Source: JBDRLV01 sp043812755 (GTDB lineage Bacteria > Patescibacteriota > Patescibacteriia > UBA9934 > GWF2-40-263). Taken from it: DNA of 24,392 nucleotides. Below, in pieces: positions 14,128-21,157 of this stretch. The stretch spans positions 1 through 24,392 of the forward strand of contig JBDRLV010000070.1 of assembly GCA_043812755.1 (NCBI GenBank), read 5' to 3'. Below the pieces are notes generated by a model that saw only the letters and a list, made by a program, of their open reading frames with translations, did no database searches and was not told where the DNA came from. Numbering within the stretch: position 1 is the first letter of the stretch; every line of letters begins with the position of its first letter. Made by a program: the position numbers and the translations under genes.

Positions 14128-14157
14128 AAAACAAAATCCTCAGAATGTTCTGGGGAT
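14128..14157 (-). terminator. Intrinsic terminator of the DEAD-box helicase gene
   Basis: ATCCTCAGAA (14136-14145) pairs with TTCTGGGGAT (14148-14157) with one mismatch; the minus strand continues into a T-rich run (complement of 14128-14135). It lies between the helicase stop and the typA promoter, so the two genes are separate units. Confidence 0.7.
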
Positions 14158-14184
14158 CGTGTTGTTTAAAATTGTAGAATAATT

Positions 14185-15423
14185 TTATCGACTTCGCCCA
14201 GGTCTTTTCTTTTTTCTATTTTTATCGCGATAAAAGTTACGATGTTTTTCTCTTCGCGGATTTTCATTTGTATCTTGATTGTTATTCGTAGACAGCACTC
14301 TTCCATTATGAGATTTAATCGGTAATGTAATATTAATAAATTTTTCAATTTGTTTAATATCTCCTTTTTGTTCTGGTGCAGCAAATGAAATTGCTTTTCC
14401 TGATTTTCCAGCCCTAGCTGTTCTACCTATGCGGTGTACGTAATCTTCAATTTGTTCTGGCAAATCAAAATTAATCACCAGTTCAATATTTTCTACATCA
14501 AGGCCTCGAGCAGCAATATCAGTTGCTACAAGAATTCTATGTTTCCCAGTTGCAAAACCTTTTAGCGCTTGCTGGCGTTGGTTTTGTGATCTGTTTGAAT
14601 GGATCTCATCAGCTGAATGACCCAACTGACGAATCTTAAGAGCTATCTTTTTAGCTCCATGCTTTGTTCTGCTAAAAATTAAAATAGTTCCTTTATATTC
14701 TTTTAATAGTTTTTCAAGCAAATCCATTTTTTCACCTCGTGAAACAATGAAAACTTCTTGGTCAACAGTTTTTGTTGTTGTTCCAGATTTTGCAACCTCA
14801 ATCCTCAGTGGCTTTTTCATGTATTGACGAGCAATTGAAGCAATAGCCTCAGGCATGGTTGCTGAAAACAACATGGTTTGACGATTTTCAGGTACGCCTG
14901 AAAGAATTCGTTTAAGTTGTGGAGCAAAGCCCATATCAAGCATACGGTCAGCTTCATCCAAGACCAGCATTCCAACATTTGAAAGGGAAGTATGTTTTTG
15001 TTCAATATGGTCAATCAGCCTTCCTGGGGTTGCAATAATAATGTGCGGATTGGTACGTAGTTGTCGGATTTGAGGCCCTGGATTTGCTCCTCCAATAATA
15101 ATGGCTGTACGCAAACTAACAGGCCCTGCAAGTTTTTTTATTGTTTCATCAACCTGTATTGCAAGCTCGCGGGTAGGCAGAAGAACAAGCCCCATTTTTT
15201 TTGTTTTTGCAATAAATTGTAGCATTGGGACTGAAAACGCCAGAGTCTTGCCTGACCCAGTTTGTGCAACTCCTACTACGTCTTCACCAGAAGAAGCAAT
15301 AGGAATAGCTTTAAATTGAATAGGGGTTGGATGCAAAAAACCAAGCGCATCAATGCGCTTTAGCAATCCTTCTGAAATTCCAAGATTTTTGAAATTATGT
15401 TGTTTGAGTTCTTCTCTAGACAT
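14185..15423 (-). CDS. DEAD-box RNA helicase (RhlE-like)
   Basis: This is a 412-residue ATP-dependent RNA helicase. The Q motif (FLHPTPIQ, about 29-36) is followed by motif I AQTGSGKT (53-60), Ia PTRELAIQ, Ib TPGR, motif II DEAD (156-159), motif III SAT (187-189), ILVATDIAARGLDV (motif V) and HRIGRTARAGKSG (motif VI). The tail (about 375-412) is basic and low-complexity, rich in Arg, Lys and Asn, as in RNA-binding extensions of cold-shock helicases. ATG 15423 (MSREELKQHNF) lies 8 nt after the -10 box, so the mRNA should be leaderless; the ATG at 15432 would fall within the promoter. The closest subfamily appears to be RhlE/SrmB-type, which acts in ribosome assembly or RNA turnover. Confidence 0.93.
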   Translation of the reverse strand: MSREELKQHNFKNLGISEGLLKRIDALGFLHPTPIQFKAIPIASSGEDVVGVAQTGSGKTLAFSVPMLQFIAKTKKMGLVLLPTRELAIQVDETIKKLAGPVSLRTAIIIGGANPGPQIRQLRTNPHIIIATPGRLIDHIEQKHTSLSNVGMLVLDEADRMLDMGFAPQLKRILSGVPENRQTMLFSATMPEAIASIARQYMKKPLRIEVAKSGTTTKTVDQEVFIVSRGEKMDLLEKLLKEYKGTILIFSRTKHGAKKIALKIRQLGHSADEIHSNRSQNQRQQALKGFATGKHRILVATDIAARGLDVENIELVINFDLPEQIEDYVHRIGRTARAGKSGKAISFAAPEQKGDIKQIEKFINITLPIKSHNGRVLSTNNNQDTNENPRREKHRNFYRDKNRKKKRPGRSR

Positions 15424-15431
15424 AAAGAGCA

Positions 15432-15460
15432 AGTATAGTCTATCTTGGGCTTTTTGTCAA
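15432..15460 (-). promoter_or_regulatory. Consensus promoter of the DEAD-box helicase gene
   Basis: On the minus strand a perfect TTGACA (15455-15460), 17 bp, TATACT (15432-15437). Only 8 nt separate the -10 box from ATG 15423, so transcription should start at or next to the start codon. Confidence 0.9.
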
Positions 15461-15472
15461 CTGCAGAGTGGA

Positions 15473-15487
15473 CAAACAGACTGTTTG
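15473..15487. promoter_or_regulatory. Operator-like palindrome upstream of the helicase promoter
   Basis: CAAACAG (15473-15479), A, CTGTTTG (15481-15487) is a perfect 7-bp dyad centred about 22 bp upstream of the -35 box. It has no T-tract, so a protein-binding site is more likely than a terminator. Confidence 0.35.
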
Positions 15488-15506
15488 ATTCATAATTAGT
15501 AAAGTT

Positions 15507-15532
15507 AAAAACCAACAAAAAAGCTGGTTTTT
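15507..15532. terminator. Bidirectional intrinsic terminator
   Basis: AAAAACCA (15507-15514) pairs with TGGTTTTT (15525-15532) around an A-rich loop, with C15516-G15523 beyond one mismatch. On the minus strand it ends the GH114-like gene (stop at 15594). The remaining 15533-15593 stretch shows nothing else. Confidence 0.75.
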
Positions 15533-15593
15533 CTATATTATTTATCGTACAATGTGTTTTTTCCAGATACTTACAATTGAAATTCGTTTGTAT

Positions 15594-16382
15594 TTATTCG
15601 CAGGAAATTAGATGAGCATCTAAGTCCATATTCTTTTTTATCCAATGAAATCCAAGTTTATTAACGATTGGACAGAATGTATCTGGACTTCCTTCATACT
15701 CAACTCCAAACACAGCTTTTTCTGCTTTAATAAAAGGCAAAAGCAAATTGCACTCATTATATTGCACGCACTGTTCATTTAGTGCCCAATCAAAGTAATC
15801 AACCAAATCTTCAATTTGATCAAGATCATTTTTTAATCCAATAGATAAATCTCGCTTGTGAGCTTCTTGTGCAAGCCAAATATTATAGTCGATTTGATCT
15901 TGATAGGTGAGCGGAAATCCAGAATCGTTCTGATATCCATCTACATTATCAGGTTCCACCCCATCACAGCCTTTTGTAACTGCTAGATCTAAGCGTTCTG
16001 AAATAATTGGTGATAGCAATGCAATCTGGCGTATGTCCAACCATTGTTCATCTTTAAAGTCATCTATTTGTTTTCCTTTTGTTGAATGAGGGAACTTAAG
16101 AGAATCTGGCCTCCAGTCTTCAAATGATCCAGCACTGAAATAGCAAATGACTTCGCGACCATCTGCGTGAAGTTTATCGATAGTGCTTTTTGGCGTATCA
16201 AAAAGATCGATATCGTACATGTCAACATTTACAGATGTGTCAATTGGACCCAACAGTTGCCACTGCCAGGTTTTTTCTGTCAGAGGAATTGCTTTACGAG
16301 TTGGATTTGTTTGTGCCAACATAATCAGCACAATAACACTAACAAACACAATCAGCACAACTATCGTAATTTTAAGTTTCAT
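15594..16382 (-). CDS. Membrane-anchored GH114-like glycoside hydrolase
   Basis: This 262-residue protein of the GH114 (endo-alpha-1,4-polygalactosaminidase) TIM-barrel family acts outside the cytoplasm. Residues 5-23 form a single N-terminal hydrophobic anchor or uncleaved signal. The catalytic domain has WQWQLLGPID (39-48), VICYFSAGSFEDWRPD (78-93), the acidic GCDGVEPDNVDGY (138-150, likely catalytic Asp/Glu) and IGLKND (181-186). Family members degrade galactosamine-containing exopolysaccharide. The ATG lies 7 nt after TATACT (16390-16395) with no ribosome site, so it is probably leaderless. Cys residues at 80, 139, 205, 211, 237 and 261 could form disulfides in the exported domain. Confidence 0.88.
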   Translation of the reverse strand: MKLKITIVVLIVFVSVIVLIMLAQTNPTRKAIPLTEKTWQWQLLGPIDTSVNVDMYDIDLFDTPKSTIDKLHADGREVICYFSAGSFEDWRPDSLKFPHSTKGKQIDDFKDEQWLDIRQIALLSPIISERLDLAVTKGCDGVEPDNVDGYQNDSGFPLTYQDQIDYNIWLAQEAHKRDLSIGLKNDLDQIEDLVDYFDWALNEQCVQYNECNLLLPFIKAEKAVFGVEYEGSPDTFCPIVNKLGFHWIKKNMDLDAHLISCE

Positions 16383-16389
16383 ATCATTT

Positions 16390-16395
16390 AGTATA
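16390..16395 (-). promoter_or_regulatory. -10 box of the GH114-like gene
   Basis: TATACT on the minus strand, 7 nt before ATG 16382. The -35 region is weak (TATCAA at 17-bp spacing). This is divergent from the asparaginase promoter, whose -35 lies only about 30 bp away. Confidence 0.6.
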
Positions 16396-16426
16396 CGTTA
16401 TTTTACAAAACCTTGATATACAAGTT

Positions 16427-16455
16427 TTGCACGCTGAACTCTGATTTGGTACACT
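16427..16455 (+). promoter_or_regulatory. Promoter of the asparaginase gene
   Basis: TTGCAC (16427-16432), 17 bp, TACACT (16450-16455). The leader of about 30 nt carries the palindrome GCATTAATGC and no Shine-Dalgarno sequence. Confidence 0.6.
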
Positions 16456-16493
16456 AAACAGGCATTAATGCATATATTTATTTGAATTAAAAT

Positions 16494-17591
16494 ATGACTA
16501 CTTATTCTACAAAAAGAGTCGCAATTCTCTTTACTGGAGGAACAGTTGCTGGGAATGTGGCAAAAAGCAATGTTTCACAAGATGTAAAATCTCAGCCAGA
16601 TGATTTTGTTCAAGTGCTGTCAGATTCTATTGAAATTGTTAAGAAAAATTGGAGTATTGAAATAAAAGCAGAAGTTATGGAGCTTTTTAATGTTGATAGC
16701 TCTGATATTCTGCCAGAAAATTGGACAGTTTTAGCAGGAAAAATTCAAGAAATTTATGATGATTTTGATGCATTTATTATTCTGCACGGAACAAACACAA
16801 TGGGCTATACTTGCGCAGCCTTAACTTTTGCACTTGAAAATATTAATAAACCAGTGATTGTTACAGGTGCACAGGTTCCATTGGGCTATCTGGGGAGCGA
16901 TGCCACAACAAACTTGGTAAATTCGTTAAGGCTTGCAGTGTGGGGGTATCATCCAATAAAAGGCGTTATGTCAGTTTTTGGAAGTAAGATCATTACTGGA
17001 GTTAGGGTGAAAAAAGGAACTGATTTTGATTATGATCCGTTTAAGGCGTTTATTACTGGGTCGCTTGGGCAGATCGGTCGTTTTATTAGAATTGATGAAG
17101 CTGCTTTAAATAAGCACTTGGCATATCTTTCTAAACTAGGGCCACTTGCAATTCAATCAAGAGTATTAAGTGTAAAAAAAGATTTTGACACATCAGTAAT
17201 TGCATCTTTAACTGAATTTCCAGGGATGTCTTCAAAATTTTTTCAATCATTGGTTGAGAACAATGGTGTTAAAGCTTTTGTGTTTAGAGCATTTGGTGCA
17301 GGGGATGCAAGCACACATTTACTAGAAGGATTTGAGTATTTGAAGGAGCACCAGATTCCAATAGTTGTAACAACACAAGCCCCAAGTGGAATTGCAAGTT
17401 TTCAGGTTAATGAGCCTGGAAAAGTTTTGAGAGATCGCGATCTTGCAATACCAGCGTTTGATATGAGTATTGAATCAATGACAGTTAAATTATCATGGTT
17501 GCTTGCTCAAGGGCTTTCTTATGAGCAGATAAAGAGCAAAATGATTGAAGATTTACACGGTGAAATTACTATTGAAAATGAATTAATTTAA
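16494..17591 (+). CDS. Type I L-asparaginase
   Basis: This 365-residue enzyme hydrolyses L-asparagine to aspartate and ammonia, probably in the cytoplasm since no signal peptide is present. The first catalytic motif is FTGGTVAG (13-20, nucleophile Thr17). NVDSSDI (66-72) binds substrate, and the second catalytic Thr is in ILHGTNTMGYT (96-106). TGAQVPLGYLGSDATTNL (124-141) and VKKGTDFDYDPFKAF are also typical of the family. The sequence is somewhat longer than E. coli AnsA (338 aa), mostly through loops. The related GatD amidotransferase subunit is an alternative, but no GatE partner is visible. The next gene starts 28 bp downstream with no terminator between, so it is probably co-transcribed. 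Confidence 0.9.
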   Translation: MTTYSTKRVAILFTGGTVAGNVAKSNVSQDVKSQPDDFVQVLSDSIEIVKKNWSIEIKAEVMELFNVDSSDILPENWTVLAGKIQEIYDDFDAFIILHGTNTMGYTCAALTFALENINKPVIVTGAQVPLGYLGSDATTNLVNSLRLAVWGYHPIKGVMSVFGSKIITGVRVKKGTDFDYDPFKAFITGSLGQIGRFIRIDEAALNKHLAYLSKLGPLAIQSRVLSVKKDFDTSVIASLTEFPGMSSKFFQSLVENNGVKAFVFRAFGAGDASTHLLEGFEYLKEHQIPIVVTTQAPSGIASFQVNEPGKVLRDRDLAIPAFDMSIESMTVKLSWLLAQGLSYEQIKSKMIEDLHGEITIENELI

Positions 17592-17619
17592 TATTTAAAC
17601 GTGAAAAAAATAGAAATAT

Positions 17620-17976
17620 ATGAATGAAAGACTATCACCAGAAATGATCAATGCAATTCAAAAGGAGATGGCAGAAAGAGGTTCGTCTTCTAAAGACGCA
17701 GTAGGCCGTGTGCAGGAAAGGGGTGGATTCAATAAAGGGGATATTAAGGGTGCAGATGATGCAGCAATGCTTGCAGCTATTTATGGTGAGATGGAAGGTG
17801 TTGGCATGATGGATGATATTCAAGATGTTGGGGAAATGGATCCTGTTTCTTCAGGGCCATCTAGTCTCTCTCCAGAAGCAATGTCTGACATGAAAGGAAA
17901 AAAGAAAAAACAAAAGAGGCCAAAAAAACCAAGTGCAGTTAAGAAATTTTTTAAGGGTTTGTTTGGGATTAGGTAA
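17620..17976 (+). CDS. Hypothetical MNExLSPE protein, 118 aa
   Basis: This orphan has three parts: a polar N-terminus opening MNERLSPEMINAIQKEM, a Gly/Met/Asp-rich middle (MLAAIYGEMEGVGMMDD), and a very basic tail (about 93-109) ending in the amphipathic AVKKFFKGLFGIR. LSPE recurs internally at 83-86 (LSPEAMSDMKGK). The same opening and a similar end occur in the 184-aa protein at 19177-19731. There is no signal peptide or membrane segment; the C-terminal helix could bind membranes. No good Shine-Dalgarno is seen. It lies 28 bp after the asparaginase gene and is followed by the DUF4349 gene, whose -35 box overlaps its last codons. Confidence 0.75.
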   Translation: MNERLSPEMINAIQKEMAERGSSSKDAVGRVQERGGFNKGDIKGADDAAMLAAIYGEMEGVGMMDDIQDVGEMDPVSSGPSSLSPEAMSDMKGKKKKQKRPKKPSAVKKFFKGLFGIR

Positions 17977-17997
17977 TCAAGGAATCTAAAATATAAT
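17969..17997 (+). promoter_or_regulatory. Promoter of the DUF4349 gene
   Basis: TTAGGT (17969-17974), 17 bp, perfect TATAAT (17992-17997). The -35 overlaps the end of the preceding gene. The leader is about 12 nt and lacks a ribosome site. Confidence 0.55.
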
Positions 17998-18015
17998 ATT
18001 CTAATAATTTGATTT

Positions 18016-19065
18016 ATGGATTTTGTAAATAAGTATAATTTCAAAACGAGTAATGTACTAAAAGTTGCTGGAATTGCAATTGTTGCAATCATTGTAATTG
18101 TGTTTGCGTTTCGCATGATTGGGACATCGTTGGTTTCAATTTTTAACGGGAACAAAATTGTTTCGGCTACGAATCCATCAGTAATGCAAATGGATTCGTA
18201 CGGATATGCAGAATCAGCAGGATTATCAATGGGGAGTTCAAAATCTTCTGTTAGTCTTTCTGCAAGAAATGTAGCACCGTCTGGAATGCCTATTTATGAT
18301 GAGGGCGTGACATCAAGCAATGATGCAGAAGCATATGAGGTAGCTGAGTTTTCAGGTTCAATAAAAACCAGGGATTTAGATGAAACATGCGGAACTATTT
18401 TGGATTTGAAGGTCAAGGACAATGTGATTTTTGAAAGCGCAAATCAATCTGATAAGAGTTGTTATTTTAGATTCAAGGTTGAGAAAGCTTCAGTTGAGGA
18501 AATACTTGAAGTTATAAATTCACTAAACCCTGAAGAGCTTTCAGAAAGTGTTTATACAATCAAAAACCAAATTGAGGATTACACAAGTGAAGAAGAGATT
18601 TTGCTCAAGAAAAAAGAATCAATTGATGAGACTTTAACAAAAGCAATAAGTTCGTATGACATGATTGCGACTGTTGCAACTCAAGCGCATGATGCTGAAA
18701 GTTTGGCAAAAATAATTGATAGCAAAATAAATATCATTGAGCGATTAACAAACGATCGAATTAATGTGAATGCGCAATTGGATCGTCTTGGCAGAGATAA
18801 GGCGCTTCAACTGGATCGTTTGGATTATACTTATTTTAGTATTTCAGTGTCTGAGGTGAAATACATTGATGGTAAATATTTGAAAGATTCATGGAGAAAC
18901 GCACTACGCAACTTTGTCCTTGATATAAACAGAGTTGTTCAGGATATCAGCATTAATCTTGTGGGAGTACTGTTTGTTGTGTTGCAGTATGCTATTTATC
19001 TGACTATTCTTCTTGTTGTGGCAAAGTATGGGTGGAAGTTTGCAAGATATATTTGGAAGAAGTAA
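18016..19065 (+). CDS. DUF4349 membrane protein, 349 aa
   Basis: This protein has an N-terminal membrane helix (about 14-34) and a Ser/Met-rich extracytoplasmic linker (about 50-105). An alpha/beta region follows (about 110-180, with Cys in DETCGTI and DKSCYFRF that may form a disulfide), then a long coiled coil (about 185-275: NQIEDYTSEEEILLKKKESIDETL onward). A second membrane helix (about 310-338) and a basic end follow. This order matches DUF4349 proteins, which are envelope proteins of unknown role. It lies between the two MNExLSPE genes, so the three may form a functional neighbourhood. Confidence 0.85.
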   Translation: MDFVNKYNFKTSNVLKVAGIAIVAIIVIVFAFRMIGTSLVSIFNGNKIVSATNPSVMQMDSYGYAESAGLSMGSSKSSVSLSARNVAPSGMPIYDEGVTSSNDAEAYEVAEFSGSIKTRDLDETCGTILDLKVKDNVIFESANQSDKSCYFRFKVEKASVEEILEVINSLNPEELSESVYTIKNQIEDYTSEEEILLKKKESIDETLTKAISSYDMIATVATQAHDAESLAKIIDSKINIIERLTNDRINVNAQLDRLGRDKALQLDRLDYTYFSISVSEVKYIDGKYLKDSWRNALRNFVLDINRVVQDISINLVGVLFVVLQYAIYLTILLVVAKYGWKFARYIWKK

Positions 19066-19080
19066 GACGAATTAATTATA

Positions 19081-19110
19081 AAGCCATTTATTTCAGGTGG
19101 TTTAATTTTA
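19081..19110 (+). terminator. Weak intrinsic terminator after the DUF4349 gene
   Basis: AAGCCA (19081-19086) pairs with TGGTTT (19098-19103) with one wobble, followed by AATTTTA. It is a weak stem, but it lies 15 bp after the stop and just before the next promoter. Confidence 0.45.
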
Positions 19111-19112
19111 GA

Positions 19113-19140
19113 TTGAAAACCTTTTCCACTGTGTTATAAT
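19113..19140 (+). promoter_or_regulatory. Promoter of the 184-aa MNExLSPE gene
   Basis: TTGAAA (19113-19118), 16 bp, perfect TATAAT (19135-19140). The leader is about 30 nt, AT-only in character, without a Shine-Dalgarno site. Confidence 0.75.
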
Positions 19141-19176
19141 GAATTATCATAAGTATTTATTATTAAATATTGATTT

Positions 19177-19731
19177 ATGAATGAGCAACTATCACCAGAA
19201 TTCATTGCCTCAATGGATAAAGAGAGAGAAAAGACTCAAGCTGCTGCTAATAAAGAGGCAAAAATCGAAACACAAGCCCAACAACGCCAATTATCTGCTC
19301 CCGGAACAGTAAAATCAAGTGATTTACGTCGTTTTCGCACCAATGCGCTTGATGAAGCAAGAAAGCTTGATAAATATGATACAAAACGAAAAGCAATGGA
19401 TTCTGCTTCTGCACAATTAGACTCTGTTGCTGAACAAACTGGTGCGCATATCCCAGAACGGACTAGAATGGATGTTCAAGAAGGAGCAAGAAAGAAAGTA
19501 GAAGCAGCTTCACATGACGCCTTAAGAAGAGCTGGTAAACTTCAGAGTATGTTAGATGATCGCAAACCGGTTAAAGGCATGGATGTTATGCATGAGCAAG
19601 CGCTTGAAATGGATAAAGCGCGTGACGAAGAATTGCGTAAAGCAAAAGAAGAAGCAGATGCAGAAGCAAAAAGACAAAAAGAAAAAGGTGTTGCAGGATG
19701 GTTTAGGAAAAAATTTGGTGGTGAAAAGTAA
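19177..19731 (+). CDS. Hypothetical MNExLSPE protein, 184 aa, charged helical
   Basis: This orphan opens MNEQLSPEFIASMDKE, nearly the same as the 118-aa protein at 17620 (13 identical bases, ACTATCACCAGAA, also persist at the DNA level). The middle is Gln/Ala/Lys/Glu-rich and predicted helical or coiled coil (about 15-165). The end, VAGWFRKKFGGEK, is a short amphipathic basic segment like that of the other copy. There is no signal peptide or membrane helix. It has its own promoter (19113-19140) and terminator (19741-19761). Function unknown; the shared ends with different middles suggest a conserved targeting or interaction tag. Confidence 0.78.
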   Translation: MNEQLSPEFIASMDKEREKTQAAANKEAKIETQAQQRQLSAPGTVKSSDLRRFRTNALDEARKLDKYDTKRKAMDSASAQLDSVAEQTGAHIPERTRMDVQEGARKKVEAASHDALRRAGKLQSMLDDRKPVKGMDVMHEQALEMDKARDEELRKAKEEADAEAKRQKEKGVAGWFRKKFGGEK

Positions 19732-19740
19732 ACAAATTTA

Positions 19741-19761
19741 ACCCCGACATCGGGGTTTTTT
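19741..19761 (+). terminator. Intrinsic terminator
   Basis: ACCCCGA (19741-19747) pairs with TCGGGGT (19750-19756), followed by six Ts in all (19756-19761), 10 bp after the 184-aa gene. Confidence 0.9.
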
Positions 19762-19763
19762 GT

Positions 19764-19792
19764 TTGCGCAAAATTAAGTTATGCAATAGCAT
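19764..19792 (+). promoter_or_regulatory. truB promoter
   Basis: TTGCGC (19764-19769), 17 bp, TAGCAT (19787-19792). ATG 19801 is only 8 nt past the -10 box, so the mRNA is predicted leaderless. The -35 starts just after the preceding T-tract. Confidence 0.6.
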
Positions 19793-19800
19793 GTTCTTGT

Positions 19801-20580
19801 ATGGCAATAATAAATTTATACAAACCGCTTGGTTGGACACCGCTTAGGGCAATGGAGCAATTGCGAGTTGTGCATCCGGAACTAAAAGATAGCAAAATGG
19901 TTTATGCAGGGCGTTTGGATCCAATGGCTGAAGGTGTCTTGGTTGTTTTAACAGATGAGGACAGGTTTGATCATCAAAAGCTTCTTGACGCAGAAAAAGA
20001 ATATGAAGCCACTTTTTTATTTGGATATCAAACTGATACGTATGATGTGCTTGGGATTGCGAGTAAGGGGTCTGGGGAGCAAGGGGAGCTTAGGGGTTTG
20101 AAAGAGAGCTTAGGGGAGCTTAGGGGTATTCATAAGTTTCCTTTTCCTGCATATTCTGCTTATCGGGTAAAAGGCAAACCTTTGCACTGGTGGGCGCAAA
20201 TGGGGCGATTGGATGAAATTCAAATTCCAATAAAAGAAATGGAAGTGCTTGGTGTAAGTAATGTAAGGATTGAAAAACGAAATTCAGATGATGTGCTTGA
20301 GGATATTTTGAGACGAATAAAGTTCGTTCATGGTGAATTTCGTCAAGATAAGATATTAAAGCAATGGCCACAGGTGCTTGAAAAAGAGCAGGAATTGACA
20401 ACAGTATCGCTCACACTAGAAGTCAGAAGCGGAACATATATCCGCTCTTTGGCACATGAATTAGGCCAGAAGTTAGGATGTGGAGGTGTATTGCTTGGTC
20501 TCAAACGTACAAGTGTAGGGGATTATAAAATTGAAGATTCAGTATTGCTAAATAGAACGTCAGAAAACGATATTAAATAA
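19801..20580 (+). CDS. truB: tRNA pseudouridine-55 synthase TruB
   Basis: This 259-residue enzyme isomerises U55 in the T-loop of tRNA. The opening MAIINLYKPLGWTPLRAM matches motif I in a diverged form (KPxGxT). The catalytic Asp is in VYAGRLDPMAEGVLVVL (34-50). KEYEATFLFGYQTDTYDVLG (60-79) is motif II, and RSGTYIRSLAHELGQKLGCGG lies near the C-terminus. There is no PUA domain, which is usual for short forms. An insert of about 20 residues after the TDTYDVLG motif (SGEQGELRGLKESLGELRG) is encoded by a 10-bp repeat array (20077-20126). Single-gene unit with its own promoter. Confidence 0.92.
   Translation: MAIINLYKPLGWTPLRAMEQLRVVHPELKDSKMVYAGRLDPMAEGVLVVLTDEDRFDHQKLLDAEKEYEATFLFGYQTDTYDVLGIASKGSGEQGELRGLKESLGELRGIHKFPFPAYSAYRVKGKPLHWWAQMGRLDEIQIPIKEMEVLGVSNVRIEKRNSDDVLEDILRRIKFVHGEFRQDKILKQWPQVLEKEQELTTVSLTLEVRSGTYIRSLAHELGQKLGCGGVLLGLKRTSVGDYKIEDSVLLNRTSENDIK
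20077..20126 (+). repeat. GAGCTTAGGGG repeat array inside truB
   Basis: GAGCTTAGGGG occurs at 20086-20096, 20106-20116 and 20116-20126, with a variant GAGCAAGGGG at 20077-20086. The spacing is near-multiples of 10 bp, not of 3, yet the frame is open throughout. It encodes GELRG twice. Confidence 0.85.
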
Positions 20581-20600
20581 AACAGACCAATTGGCCTGTT
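20579..20600 (-). terminator. Terminator of the 74-aa gene
   Basis: On the minus strand AACAGGCC and GGTCTGTT (20581-20600) form an 8-bp stem with one G-T wobble and an AATT loop, followed by TTATTT. On the plus strand the wobble becomes an A-C mismatch, so it points mainly to the left. It directly abuts the truB stop. Confidence 0.6.
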
Positions 20601-20604
20601 GAGA

Positions 20605-20620
20605 GGGGTCAGAGTATTCA
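20605..20620 (+). repeat. Possible solo end of a RAYT-type element
   Basis: GGGGTCAGAGTATTCA begins with the same eight bases (GGGGTCAG) as the inverted repeats at 739 and 1656 and then diverges. It lies between two convergent genes. It may be a degenerate element end or chance. Confidence 0.2.
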
Positions 20621-20641
20621 GATGAACAAAAGAAGGGCGCT

Positions 20642-20866
20642 TTATTCTTCTCGTACATATACGCCACGGCTTTTCATGCCATCTAATTCACGCTGGGTGA
20701 AAACTTTATTCAGTGGTTTTGCTGGCGGTTTGTCTGGTTTCCATTGGGTTTCCTGATTTTCTCCACCAGTGATCAGACATTTATATCCAGCTTGTTGCAA
20801 GCGTTCTGATGCAAGTTGTAGTTTTGCTTTAGAATGAGCAATTTTATGTAATGTGATTACGATCAT
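20642..20866 (-). CDS. Hypothetical protein, 74 aa
   Basis: This small orphan starts MIVITLHKIAHSKAKLQLASERL with a strand-helix pattern, then YKCLITGGENQ, and a Pro/Lys-rich second half (WKPDKPPAKPLNKVF) followed by TQRELDGMKSRGVYVREE. No family is recognised. The start is secure: GGGAGG lies just upstream of ATG 20866 and a 17-bp-spaced promoter lies at 20909-20937. A terminator follows at 20579-20600. Its ribosome site (…GGAGGCAAAAA-ATG) closely resembles that of the 109-aa gene at 3120. Confidence 0.7.
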   Translation of the reverse strand: MIVITLHKIAHSKAKLQLASERLQQAGYKCLITGGENQETQWKPDKPPAKPLNKVFTQRELDGMKSRGVYVREE

Positions 20867-20908
20867 TTTTTGCCTCCCTTTTTACGGCTAATATCGTATC
20901 CCAACATG

Positions 20909-20937
20909 ACAGTACATGTTTCAATCATTTGGGTCAA
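20909..20937 (-). promoter_or_regulatory. Promoter of the 74-aa gene with overlapping dyad
   Basis: On the minus strand TTGACC (20932-20937), 17 bp, TACTGT (20909-20914). ACATG (20904-20908) and CATGT (20915-20919) form a dyad exactly flanking the -10 box, a possible repressor site. Confidence 0.6.
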
Positions 20938-21134
20938 TGTTTGATATGTCCTTGCTTTTAGACCTTAAAAGACATGATACTTTTTTTGAGCTCAAAGACA
21001 GGTATGTCCGTTGCATTGATGGAGGCACCTAACGGAATTCATCTTGATGGGCTTGAAGCACAGAGCAAAGGGCGGATAATCATTGATGGATTTGAAATAT
21101 AGCTACTTTTGCTTTGGTAGATTTTCTTGAAACT

Positions 21135-21157
21135 CGGAACTCAAGTTCCGGTTTTTT
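21135..21157 (+). terminator. Intrinsic terminator upstream of the ATP-grasp gene
   Basis: CGGAAC (21135-21140), TCAA loop, GTTCCG (21145-21150), then GTTTTTT. It lies 33 bp after the 42-codon frame and 119 bp before ATG 21276. It ends upstream transcripts or attenuates the ATP-grasp mRNA. Confidence 0.75.
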
